64,000 nucleotides of DNA from Candidatus Woesearchaeota archaeon. Its GTDB lineage: Archaea > Nanobdellota > Nanobdellia > Woesearchaeales > UBA11576. The notes below the pieces were generated by a model. The model was not told the origin of the DNA. It worked only from the letters and a program-made list of their open reading frames with translations, and made no database searches. Shown piece after piece: positions 34,400-41,360 of this stretch. How positions within the stretch are numbered: the first letter of the stretch is position 1; each line of letters begins with the position of its first letter. The position numbers and the translations under genes are program-made. The stretch is taken from the NCBI GenBank assembly GCA_018668595.1, contig JABJCP010000013.1:147869-211868 (forward strand), written 5' to 3'.

Positions 34400-34678
34400 A
34401 TGAAACAAGACTGGAGAGATCTAACAATAACAAAAGTAAGTGCATATTTACTAATTGGAACAATTTTTACAGGTTCAATTTTAGGAGTACAAAAAATTGA
34501 AAAAAACCAATTAAAAAAAACCTGCACAGAATTTGGATATTTAACAGAAAAAAGTCAGCAAGAAAAACAAGAATTTGCAAGAAAAAAAATCAACAAAGAC
34601 TATCCTTGGTTAAGTAGTTATGTTCAAGAAGAGTGTACAAGAGACTTGGTGGAAACATTAAACGAATGCGCAAAATAA
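34400..34678 (+). CDS. Small membrane-anchored protein
   Basis: I choose the ATG at 34400 because GAGGTGA lies five bases upstream, giving 92 residues. The ATG at 34337 (113 residues) would fit a leaderless transcript and cannot be excluded. One membrane helix (VSAYLLIGTIFTGSILGVQ) is followed by a charged domain with three cysteines (TCTEFGYL, EECTRDL, NECAK). It is divergent from the double-Lrp gene and shares its promoter region. Function unknown. Confidence 0.6.
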   Translation: MKQDWRDLTITKVSAYLLIGTIFTGSILGVQKIEKNQLKKTCTEFGYLTEKSQQEKQEFARKKINKDYPWLSSYVQEECTRDLVETLNECAK

Positions 34679-34717
34679 AGAATAATAAATTAAATTAAGC
34701 AGCATTCAATATAAAAA

Positions 34718-34885
34718 ATGATTAAAAACCTCTTGTGGCAAGACATTCTTACCACATACAGAGGAAGCAGCACATGGCTTGCAAAATTTGTTAGGTTTAC
34801 ATCCGAAGCACATAGCTTGTTTTATTTATTCTCGGATTATGATTATGAGTTAAATCAAATCACTACTAAAATTTTTAGATATTGA
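34718..34885 (+). CDS. Possible small ORF, 55 residues
   Basis: An ATG at 34718 opens 55 codons (MIKNLLWQDILTTYRG onward, ending NQITTKIFRY). The last 31 bases overlap the end of the convergent gene at 34855. Codons such as CTC, AGG and TGG and the more even base composition differ from the surrounding DNA. The same stretch can also form a hairpin (CCTCT...AGAGG with GTGG/CCAC inside). It may be a gene remnant or a structured RNA. Weak support. Confidence 0.25.
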   Translation: MIKNLLWQDILTTYRGSSTWLAKFVRFTSEAHSLFYLFSDYDYELNQITTKIFRY

Positions 34886-35196
34886 TCAATAAATTCTTTG
34901 ACCAATTTTAAATCGATATTTTCATACCCTCTAGAAATACGTTTTAACAACTCAGAGTTAACTTTGTTTGTTAATTTAATTCTTATATATTCAACATCCT
35001 TATCAGGAAAAGGTACATAAAGAGGATTTATTTTATCTCTGTATTTTTTTGCGATTTCAAAACTATTTTTTAATTCTTTTTCATATTTATTTGAAATTTC
35101 TGTATTGTCAATAGCAGTTTCTAAAATTTTATGAATTACTGAATTTGCTAAATTTCCAATAAACAATTCAATTAATTTATTTCTATTTTGAGTCAC
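34855..35196 (-). CDS. Helical partner of an atypical nucleotidyltransferase
   Basis: A 113-residue, all-helical protein overlapping the end of the nucleotidyltransferase gene by 14 bases. The order (nucleotidyltransferase, then small helical protein) and size are those of MNT-HEPN operons, but no HEPN motif is seen. Visible features are NLANSVIHKILETA, IRIKLTNKVNSELLKRI and KEFIDQYLKIL. It could be a diverged HEPN or another toxin-like partner. Confidence 0.55.
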   Translation of the reverse strand: MTQNRNKLIELFIGNLANSVIHKILETAIDNTEISNKYEKELKNSFEIAKKYRDKINPLYVPFPDKDVEYIRIKLTNKVNSELLKRISRGYENIDLKLVKEFIDQYLKILVVI

Positions 35197-35971
35197 TTTG
35201 AATAGAATCCATTATTTTATCAAATGTTTTTTTGTATATTTTTTTATATTTGTTCAGGAAACTTTTTTTATTCAACATATTCTGTTTAATAAGTTTAACA
35301 GAAATTTCAAAAATTTTTTTAATCTCTTTATCTACAATTTCTTTTGATAACTTTTTATTTAGAATATATAAATATAATGCAATTATATTTCGAGTAAGAT
35401 AATATTTTTCAACCCCATTTAAAATGTCAAAATTATTAATCAAAATCTTGCTTTTTAGGAGTTGTAAATCCAAAATTTTATACAATACTTTTCGTTTCAC
35501 ATTAAAAATAAATCTTTTTTTTGAAATACATTTACTTAGCATCATTTGATATAATGGGTCTGTTGCTAAACCTTCCAATAAACTTTTAATATCTATTAAA
35601 ATAATATGTGCTTTAATTCCTATATTTTTTTCAATTATGTTTTTGATATATTTTACATCTTGTTTAGTATTACTAACTAAAAGCAAATCTACATCATTAA
35701 AATTAAAACCTCTCTCTAAAAAAGACCCTGCAAATATTATATTTTCGTAATTTTGATAGTTTTTATCTATAATTTTAATTATCTCAGTTATGATGTGTAG
35801 TTTGACAGGCTCAATGCAGCCAATATTGTAAAAATAAGGTTTTTCGACAGCTGATTCTTTTTCTAAAGGTTTTAAAACAACATAACTCCCAATACTAAAA
35901 CCAGACCTATGTTTAGGTATATAGACTTGATCCATTTTACTTCCTTTACTAACTCTACTTATTATTTCCAT
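35183..35971 (-). CDS. Nucleotidyltransferase-fold protein with archaeal N-terminal module
   Basis: Residues after the IPKHRSGFSIGSYVVLKPL module carry a nucleotidyltransferase motif, FAGSFLERGFNFNDVDLLLVS, i.e. GS-x(9)-DVD, one residue shorter than the MNT consensus. The C-terminal half is helical and basic. Three starts are possible: GTG 35986, ATG 35971 (about 26 bases from an ATTTAAATAG TATA box, chosen here), and ATG 35935, which has GGAAG upstream and gives the N-terminus closest to what I expect for the family. A palindrome, ATTACGTAAT (35972-35981), overlaps the probable transcription start. Confidence 0.65.
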   Translation of the reverse strand: MEIISRVSKGSKMDQVYIPKHRSGFSIGSYVVLKPLEKESAVEKPYFYNIGCIEPVKLHIITEIIKIIDKNYQNYENIIFAGSFLERGFNFNDVDLLLVSNTKQDVKYIKNIIEKNIGIKAHIILIDIKSLLEGLATDPLYQMMLSKCISKKRFIFNVKRKVLYKILDLQLLKSKILINNFDILNGVEKYYLTRNIIALYLYILNKKLSKEIVDKEIKKIFEISVKLIKQNMLNKKSFLNKYKKIYKKTFDKIMDSIQSDSK

Positions 35972-36015
35972 ATTACGTAATATCACGTAATACTATTTAA
36001 ATGTTTTGATAAATT

Positions 36016-36360
36016 TTATGTGCTTGCCTGAGAAGTTTTACTTATTTCCTCGAGGGATTTCAAAGCAGATTCGATCGCAATTATTTTTTTATCAAATATT
36101 TCTTCCTTATCCGCCATTCTTTCAGAAAAATTTGAATGAATCTGAATAGCCTGTTCAACTAGTCTTTCTTTTTGTCTGCGTTCTCGACTAATATCTTCAG
36201 AAATATCCTTATCCCAATTTTCTAAATCTTGTCTTAATTCGCTAATTTTCTGTTCTTTATGAATAAGTTCTTCTTTTAGTTTGAACTTTGCAGTCATAAT
36301 ATCGAGCTTTCTTTGCGTTAATCTCTCAACGATACTATACCTAGATTGACTTTCAGACAT
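36016..36360 (-). CDS. Small coiled-coil protein, conserved DPANN type
   Basis: A 114-residue protein that is nearly all heptad-like helix: SRYSIVERLTQRKLDIMTAK, then EQKISELRQDLENWDKDI and ISRERRQKERLVEQAI. I recognise the SRYSIVERLT start as common to small coiled-coil proteins in related archaea, but no function is attached to it. GAGGTGAT precedes the ATG. It stands alone between two toxin-antitoxin-type operons. Confidence 0.65.
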   Translation of the reverse strand: MSESQSRYSIVERLTQRKLDIMTAKFKLKEELIHKEQKISELRQDLENWDKDISEDISRERRQKERLVEQAIQIHSNFSERMADKEEIFDKKIIAIESALKSLEEISKTSQAST

Positions 36361-36396
36361 CTTATCACCTCGTTAACTAAAAAGAAAATAGGATTT

Positions 36397-36461
36397 AAAT
36401 TAGTTTTGATTTTACGCTTAAATCTTTTCGTCGAGAAATGAAAAAATTGAAAAATTTTCAG
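36397..36461. repeat. Diverged copy of the TCGTCGAGAAAT repeat
   Basis: ATTTAAATTAGTTTTG, then TCTTTTCGTCGAGAAATG and AAAATTGAAAAATTTTC, follow the same order as the 79-bp repeats at 27256 and 28804, with more mismatches. An inverted relative (TTTCTCGACGAAAC) is at 37885-37903. These two lie on either side of the second HEPN-MNT operon. Confidence 0.55.
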
Positions 36462-36553
36462 GAAAATTGAAAAAAATTTGAAATTGGATCAGATAAATAA
36501 AAAAAAATCTTCACAAAAATATAAGAACATAAAAACTGAAATTTGATCATAAC

Positions 36554-37117
36554 TTAAACTATTACTCGTTCCAGTTCTCTAAAGAAATTCTTAGCGCGAT
36601 TTAATGATGTTTCAGCTTTAGTGCGTTCTGCAGATTTTCCCAGCTCATAAGTGAATATTTTTCTTTTTTCTATTTCGAAATTAAATTCATTTACTAATTG
36701 CATAATTTTTGTTTCACCTAATTGTAAAATGTCTTCTGCGTCATCTACAGCGTCTTTATATTGATCAATAATTTCTGTCTTGAGTTTGTGATCTTCTTTT
36801 ATAAAATAATGCACCAATGCATGATATGTCATTCTATGAATACCTGCGTCTGCTTCGATTTTATGATTAAACTTAGCTAAAAGTGCTGTTGCTGTGAAAA
36901 ACATCGAATAATAGGATATATTTATCACCCACCTGTTTGTGTTAATGTTTTCTTCTTTGTACAAGTCGAAAATCCTTTGAGCTACTTGTACTGACTCGCG
37001 TCCTTTGTTAAGAAAAAAATCAGCTGCCAAGGGTTTTGGTTTTACAATTTTCCCATCTTGAATAAGCTGTTTAATAATTTTTGTGCTTTTTTCTATCCCT
37101 TTTTCATCCAACATCAC
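36554..37117 (-). CDS. HEPN-domain protein, probable toxin of the second HEPN-MNT pair
   Basis: A 187-residue helical protein overlapping its nucleotidyltransferase gene by 14 bases. It contains SVQVAQRIFDLYKEENINTNRWVINISYYSMFF-type sequence, GIHRMTYHALVHYFI, and the closing helix RKIFTYELGKSAERTKAETSLNRAKNFFREL. It is clearly related in plan to the HEPN gene at 27471, but the sequences are well diverged, so the two modules are not a recent duplication. Confidence 0.75.
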   Translation of the reverse strand: MMLDEKGIEKSTKIIKQLIQDGKIVKPKPLAADFFLNKGRESVQVAQRIFDLYKEENINTNRWVINISYYSMFFTATALLAKFNHKIEADAGIHRMTYHALVHYFIKEDHKLKTEIIDQYKDAVDDAEDILQLGETKIMQLVNEFNFEIEKRKIFTYELGKSAERTKAETSLNRAKNFFRELERVIV

Positions 37118-37703
37118 GATACCTCAATAAATTCAGAAAATGTTCACCACCATATAAAACTAGGTGTTTTTTTAGAAGTTCCGTTCCTACTGTTAATTTT
37201 TTTGGGTGCTGCCACATTTCTATTAAACCTGTTTCAGTAGTTATGTTTATGTCGCAGTTGTAAGGAGATAATTTGATTTTTACTAATTTTTCAAAACTTG
37301 CCAGTTCATATTGATCAGGAATAACAAATAGCAAGTCAATATCTGAAGACTTTTTTTGTTTGTTTACCGCGTAACTTCCAAATAGAATGCAAATAAAGTT
37401 TTTATTTAGTTGCTCTATCTGATTTTTGATTATACTTATTGTTTTGTTTTTGCATTTATCTTTTGTTCTTGAAAGCTCTGCTACTAAATATTCTGGATTT
37501 GATTTGGATAAATTTAGTTTGACAATTTTGCTGTTTCCGATAGATTGTATTTCAATTAATTTTATTTTTTGAAGACTACTAATTGTTCTATAAGTCTGAA
37601 AATATTTTTGCTTTAAAATTCTTGAAATGTCAGATATAGTTAAAGACCTAGTTAAATCGTCGAATAATAGTTTCAAAACCTTTAATTCATCTTTCTTTAA
37701 CAT
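37104..37703 (-). CDS. MNT-type nucleotidyltransferase with N-terminal helix-turn-helix (second pair)
   Basis: The 199 residues have an N-terminal winged helix (SLTISDISRILKQKYFQTYRTISSLQKIKLIEIQ) and an MNT domain with exact GS-x(10)-D-x-D spacing (GSYAVNKQKKSSDIDLL). It is the same architecture as the gene at 28057. By analogy it silences the HEPN partner by AMP transfer and represses its own promoter; GTTATA/TATAAC arms lie at the transcription start. Confidence 0.85.
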   Translation of the reverse strand: MLKKDELKVLKLLFDDLTRSLTISDISRILKQKYFQTYRTISSLQKIKLIEIQSIGNSKIVKLNLSKSNPEYLVAELSRTKDKCKNKTISIIKNQIEQLNKNFICILFGSYAVNKQKKSSDIDLLFVIPDQYELASFEKLVKIKLSPYNCDINITTETGLIEMWQHPKKLTVGTELLKKHLVLYGGEHFLNLLRYRDVG

Positions 37704-37707
37704 TTTT

Positions 37708-37723
37708 GTTATAAGTCTATAAC
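37708..37723. promoter_or_regulatory. Operator-like palindrome at the second HEPN-MNT promoter
   Basis: GTTATA-AGTC-TATAAC lies four bases from the ATG at 37703. The half-site recurs as TTGTTATAA at 37729-37737, overlapping the TATA box TTTTATATATTA on the minus strand. Confidence 0.55.
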
Positions 37724-37777
37724 TATTTTGTTATAATATATAAAAGTTTTGGATTTAAACGATTTGGAACTGAGAAA

Positions 37778-37795
37778 ATGAACGCCCTCGGCCAG
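37778..37795. repeat. Copy of the tRNA-Asn 3' end (att-like site, left)
   Basis: The 18-base ATGAACGCCCTCGGCCAG is identical to 40990-41007, the last 13 bases of the tRNA-Asn gene plus 5 bases of flank. The rest of a tRNA is not present here. An intact tRNA at one end and a 3'-end copy at the other is the usual mark of integration into a tRNA gene. Apart from this copy and an inverted TCGACGAAA repeat, 37796-37959 holds nothing I can identify. Confidence 0.75.
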
Positions 37796-37959
37796 CAATG
37801 ACGCACCAGTTAAGTGCTATGCCTGACAAATAGGGAATCTTATAATAAAAATATAAAAGAAGTTAATATATATAAAACTTTTTAATTACCCTAATTTTCT
37901 CGACGAAACGAGTATATAAAATAGGATGTTAAACTAATGGTACAAAAAAATGTTAAAAA

Positions 37960-38670
37960 TTATTTATCATATTTATCAATCAAATAATTCGCAAGCAAGT
38001 CTAATTGTTTCTCAATTATCTTCAGACCAAATTCTCTTGTAGATCTTCCTCGAAAATCATCAAAGGAATATATTGACCCTTCACTTTTTTTAATTGAGAA
38101 CAATGCATCATCAATTGTACGTCCTAACTCATGAATCATTTTACCAGACTGATCTAATTCATCAAACATTTCCTGAAAATGACGATTATCAAGATGAACT
38201 TCTGAACCAAAGACATAATTAGTAATATATGTTTTGTTCTCAAGATCTCTTTGATATGAACCACCCATATTAATTAAATCAGATATGGTTTTAATAATTC
38301 CAGATTCATTTCTTATTAGATCTATTTTTTTCTCTTTGCTAATACCCTCAAAAAAATCCTTACATCCCATTCTTTCTCGACTTAAACCAAAAGCAGACTT
38401 ATTCAATTCAGCAAACACAGAATCATAATCCTTAATGCCTAAAAATCTAAGCAAATCTTGTGCCACATAACTTCCATGAGCACCCGGATGATAAGCACTA
38501 TACAAATAAACATCCTCAGATTTTTCATTATCAATGTGCCCTTTAACTGAAACACTTTCAAAAATATTATCAGTTACTTCTCTGCACAGATCTGCACAAA
38601 ACTGTTCTACATTACGATAATCTGCTGATTTAATCTGTTTAATCTTTTTATTTAATTTTGATTTATCCAT
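37960..38670 (-). CDS. Hypothetical protein, 236 residues
   Basis: I choose the ATG at 38670 (MDKSKLNKKIKQIK), which has GGAG about seven bases upstream; the longer frame from 38688 adds only six residues. It is soluble, mixed alpha/beta. Notable segments are DVYLYSAYHPGAHGSYVAQDLLRFLG, with a His/Gly-rich turn, and SFDDFRGRSTREFGLKIIEKQL. The two histidines in YHPGAH could be catalytic or metal-binding, but no family comes to mind. Inside the tRNA-Asn island; divergent from the double-Lrp gene. Confidence 0.65.
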   Translation of the reverse strand: MDKSKLNKKIKQIKSADYRNVEQFCADLCREVTDNIFESVSVKGHIDNEKSEDVYLYSAYHPGAHGSYVAQDLLRFLGIKDYDSVFAELNKSAFGLSRERMGCKDFFEGISKEKKIDLIRNESGIIKTISDLINMGGSYQRDLENKTYITNYVFGSEVHLDNRHFQEMFDELDQSGKMIHELGRTIDDALFSIKKSEGSIYSFDDFRGRSTREFGLKIIEKQLDLLANYLIDKYDK

Positions 38671-38820
38671 TTTCAATCTCCACACCACTTTAGAATTAAG
38701 TGCTGATTTTTGTTATGGACTTGTGATAACTCAAGAATAATTAAAACTTCCCACATTTATTTTTCATAATATTATCAAAAAACTTATAAATAAGCAATAA
38801 TATTAAATAAATTGTTTTAA

Positions 38821-39780
38821 ATGTTACATAAATTAGACCTAAAAGATAAGAAAATACTATTTGAACTAGATAAGAACGCCAGAATAAGCTATGCTCAAAT
38901 AGGCAAAAAAATTGGACTAAGCACAGAACTAGTCCACTATAGAGTAAAACGATTAGAAAAAACAAAAATTCTAACAAAATATCAAACCGCTGTTAATTAT
39001 TCAAAACTAGGATTAATTCATTTCAAAATCTGTTTGAAATATTCAGGAATTTCTCTTAAGATTGAAGAAGAGCTTTATTTTAGATTAAAAAATATTCCTC
39101 AAATTGTTTGGATTGCAAAATGTCAAGGCGAGTGGGACTGCATACTATCCTGTACTGCCAATAATTTAATAGAACTAGATTTAATAAAAGACAAAATAAT
39201 CACACTAGCAAATAATTACATCAGTCAAAAGTCAATTTCAATCTCATCAAAAATCTGGTCATTCCCTAGAAACTACCTAATCAACAAAAACAAAGAAACC
39301 ATTTTCAAAATGAGCGGAGAACAACCAAAACTCGACGAAATAGATTTAAAATTATTAAAAATTTTATCTGAAAACTCAAGAAAACCAGTAATCAAAATTG
39401 TAAAAGAAATGAACTCAACCGTGAAGATTATTACAACAAGAATTAAAAAGCTACTAAAAACAGGAGTGATAAATAATTTTAGATTAGTTATTGATTATGA
39501 TAAATTAGGAATTAATTTTTACAAAACATTCTTTTATTTAAAAAATCCCGACGAGAAAAAAGTACAGCAACTACTAAGAAAATTAAACATTCATCCAAAT
39601 GTAATTCATAATTTAAAAGTAATTGGAGACTGGGATCTCGAACCAGAATTTGAATTTGAAAATAAAGAAGAATTCCAAAAAACAATACAAGAACTAATGA
39701 ACGAATTCTCAGACACAATACAAAGAATAAGTGTAATAAATATATTAAAAGAATATAAATATACTTTTTTTCATAAATAA
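38821..39780 (+). CDS. Double Lrp/AsnC-type transcription regulator, paralogue of the 33313 gene
   Basis: The 319 residues follow the same plan as the gene at 33313: helix-turn-helix (SYAQIGKKIGLSTELVHYRVKRLEK), RAM-like domain (WIAKCQGEWDCIL), second helix-turn-helix (VIKIVKEMNSTVKIITTRIKKLLKTGVI), second RAM-like domain (VIGDWDLEPEFEFENK). The shared WxxxxxGxWD and (D/G)WDxExEFE features show common descent. It lies in the tRNA-Asn island on the opposite strand to its neighbours. Its targets may be the divergent 236-residue gene or the CHAT-like operon. Confidence 0.85.
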   Translation: MLHKLDLKDKKILFELDKNARISYAQIGKKIGLSTELVHYRVKRLEKTKILTKYQTAVNYSKLGLIHFKICLKYSGISLKIEEELYFRLKNIPQIVWIAKCQGEWDCILSCTANNLIELDLIKDKIITLANNYISQKSISISSKIWSFPRNYLINKNKETIFKMSGEQPKLDEIDLKLLKILSENSRKPVIKIVKEMNSTVKIITTRIKKLLKTGVINNFRLVIDYDKLGINFYKTFFYLKNPDEKKVQQLLRKLNIHPNVIHNLKVIGDWDLEPEFEFENKEEFQKTIQELMNEFSDTIQRISVINILKEYKYTFFHK

Positions 39781-39888
39781 CTACACCTCACAAAAATATA
39801 ACAACATAGGAACTAAATTTTTATTATTTAATTTATTAATATTATTAATTACTTCTTCAGCAGTTTTGTTGACAAATCAACTTATTTT

Positions 39889-40512
39889 TCAAGCAGAATG
39901 ACATTCTAAACTTATCATATTAGAAAACAATGCAAATCTTATAGACTCTGCTTCTTCAGGATTATTACTGTCACTTAAATTAAGAATGGCTTCACGATAT
40001 TTTTCTTTAGCTTTTAAAACTGCTTCTGCTCCGGCTTTTCCCTTAATAAGAAATTTTGGTGCTTCTAACGCAGGTTCTTTGAATATATTTGCAAATTTAT
40101 CAAATCCTGGTCGACACTCATTATATTTATCAGTTATAAACATAAATGGTCTCGAATATCCGAGATACTCTTTCGCTCCTTTTTGAACGGCTTGTTTACC
40201 AAGCACTTTCGCCGAACTACAAGCCAAAGCATGGACTAATTTATTTTTTGTAAGAGAAATATTTGTTTCATCCAATAAATCCTTATTCTCATGTCCACAC
40301 ACTTTAAATTCGTTTCCATGACCATTAAGTAAAATTAAAGAAGGATTTTGTTTTTTAACAAACTTTTCAAAGTTAATCATATTTGCCAGATTTCCTCTGA
40401 GATCCTTAATAGAAATGTTTTGTTTCTCTGCTAAACTGATTATATCTTTACTCCACACAGAAAGATATTGGGTTTCTAAATCGTGTTCAGGACGAGTAAT
40501 AAGAAGTTTCAT
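39889..40512 (-). CDS. Caspase-fold (CHAT-like, clan CD) cysteine peptidase-like protein
   Basis: The 207 residues have the two hallmarks of the clan CD/CHAT fold in the right order and spacing: His65 in LILLNGHGNEF, after a hydrophobic strand, and Cys98 in LVHALACSSAKVLG, after the next core strand, then YLGYSRPFMFI. The start, MKLLITRPEHDLETQYLSVWS, and the helical tail are as I recall for related proteins in DPANN genomes. It has no CHAT-associated repeats. It is the last of three overlapping genes (ATGA overlap at 40509-40512), the two upstream ones coding for small proteins. Proteolysis of a target in response to a signal carried by the small partners is the obvious model, unproven. Confidence 0.7.
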   Translation of the reverse strand: MKLLITRPEHDLETQYLSVWSKDIISLAEKQNISIKDLRGNLANMINFEKFVKKQNPSLILLNGHGNEFKVCGHENKDLLDETNISLTKNKLVHALACSSAKVLGKQAVQKGAKEYLGYSRPFMFITDKYNECRPGFDKFANIFKEPALEAPKFLIKGKAGAEAVLKAKEKYREAILNLSDSNNPEEAESIRFALFSNMISLECHSA

Positions 40513-40715
40513 GTAAACCCTCGCATTGATGACTTAATATATTCTTTTTGTAATTCCAAAAATAAAAGTCCAAGTTTATCCCTTTTCTTAACATGTTCAA
40601 TTAATTTTTGTTTATCCAAAGGTTCTTTTTCATTTCCAACATGTATCTGTAGATTATCAGGCATCACATCTAAACGAGCAAGCACCAATTCTACGAACTC
40701 ATCTTCTTTACTCAT
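40509..40715 (-). CDS. Small protein of the CHAT-like operon (68 residues)
   Basis: The middle gene of the operon overlaps the upstream gene by 8 bases and the CHAT-like gene by 4. It is acidic/basic mixed: VELVLARLDVMPDNLQIHVG, then LIEHVKKRDKLGLLFLELQKEYI. I recall similar LIEHV-containing small proteins next to CHAT-like genes in other DPANN archaea, but cannot check this. It is probably a subunit, regulator or substrate of the peptidase-like protein. Confidence 0.65.
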   Translation of the reverse strand: MSKEDEFVELVLARLDVMPDNLQIHVGNEKEPLDKQKLIEHVKKRDKLGLLFLELQKEYIKSSMRGFT

Positions 40716-40893
40716 CCAACAACCCCATCGATTCCATTTTTTGAATTATTTTCTTACCCAACTCTGTTTCTTTATGAACTTCTAAATATGCAGAATTCCA
40801 ACTGTAAGGTTTCTCATCTATCACAACAATAATCTCTTTTCTAACACTATCAGGTAAATCAGAATATATTTTAATAAATTTGGATTTACTCAT
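40708..40893 (-). CDS. Small protein of the CHAT-like operon (61 residues)
   Basis: The first gene of the operon: FIKIYSDLPDSVRKEIIVVIDEKPYSWNSAYLEVHKETELGKKIIQKM-type sequence, reading as one strand/helix unit with a conserved-looking PYSWNSAY turn. The overlap with the next gene means the three are translated together. The tRNA-Asn gene lies about 100 bases upstream on the same strand. No known family; likely a partner of the 68-residue protein. Confidence 0.65.
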   Translation of the reverse strand: MSKSKFIKIYSDLPDSVRKEIIVVIDEKPYSWNSAYLEVHKETELGKKIIQKMESMGLLDE

Positions 40894-40989
40894 TTTATAA
40901 TCTATTAAACGCAGTAATATTTATAATTTTTCTTTTTAAACTAAACAAATAATACTAAACATAGTCCTTGACAAGCGTTGGACTGAAAG

Positions 40990-41007
40990 ATGAACGCCCT
41001 CGGCCAG
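40990..41007. repeat. tRNA-Asn 3' end as att-like site (right)
   Basis: Identical to 37778-37795. Together they bound the island; bases 40995-41007 belong to the tRNA. Confidence 0.75.
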
Positions 41008-41121
41008 GTTTGAACTGGCGACCTTGCGGTTTCTTCAACAACTAATGTTAAACTGTTGATTGTGTTGGTTTATACAAAGCTGAATTAACAGCCGCACGCT
41101 CCACCACTAAGCTACGAGGGC
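40995..41121 (-). tRNA. tRNA-Asn (GUU) with a 55-base anticodon-loop intron
   Basis: The acceptor arms GCCCTCG (41121-41115) and CGAGGGC pair fully, with discriminator G at 40995 and no encoded CCA. The D-arm GCT/AGC encloses TAGTGGTGG. The anticodon stem TGCGG/CCGCA carries the loop CTGTTAA with anticodon GTT at 41089-41087. The T-arm GCCAG/CTGGC has loop TTCAAAC. The intron at about 41031-41085 follows base 37, the canonical archaeal position, and can fold through CAACA/TGTTG. The mature length is 72 bases. Its 3' end is duplicated at 37778 and its 5' end at 41233. Confidence 0.92.
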
Positions 41122-41125
41122 AAAT
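41108..41125. repeat. 5' end of tRNA-Asn, original copy of a second repeat
   Basis: TAAGCTACGAGGGCAAAT, covering the first 14 bases of the tRNA and 4 of its flank, repeated exactly at 41233-41250. Confidence 0.7.
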
Positions 41126-41159
41126 GATTTGTGTTGTGAATATTTGATTTTTATTTGTC

Positions 41160-41250
41160 GTACGATTGAGCGAATGCGAAATCGTACTTGCTCTTGCGTA
41201 TCAAATGAGCGTAACCATTTGCGCGTCATCGATAAGCTACGAGGGCAAAT
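41160..41250. other. Structured stretch ending in a copy of the tRNA-Asn 5' end
   Basis: GTACGATT/AATCGTAC (41160-41187) and CAAATG/CATTTG (41202-41221) form two hairpins. They are followed by the exact 18-base copy of the tRNA 5' end at 41233-41250. With the 3'-end copy at 37778, this suggests that an older tRNA-Asn was split by DNA carrying a replacement gene. Together with the tRNA and the TATA box of the next gene this accounts for the 40894-41360 gap. Confidence 0.5.
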
Positions 41251-41360
41251 ATATCTAATATAGATTTTTGAGGGTATTTATAAAGATTTCGGAATTTATT
41301 TGGAACTAAAAACCCTCTAAAACGATAAATTTTATAAAAACAGACCCTATAGCTAACAAT

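Larger units (their letters stand above)
37778..41007. mobile_element. Genomic island of about 3.2 kb at the tRNA-Asn gene
   Basis: It is bounded by the two 18-bp copies of the tRNA 3' end. It carries a 236-residue unknown gene, a double-Lrp regulator and the three-gene CHAT-like operon. No integrase lies inside, so it is either a remnant or was mobilised in trans. Confidence 0.6.

Noticed and set aside
34741..34850. Possible SRP or other known structural RNA (GGAAG and CAGC words, hairpin)
   Set aside because: The length and arrangement do not fit SRP RNA, and the small open frame explains part of the unusual composition. Left as undetermined.
37778..37850. A second, complete tRNA at the left island edge
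   Set aside because: Only the terminal 13 tRNA bases are present; no T-arm, anticodon arm or acceptor partner can be built.
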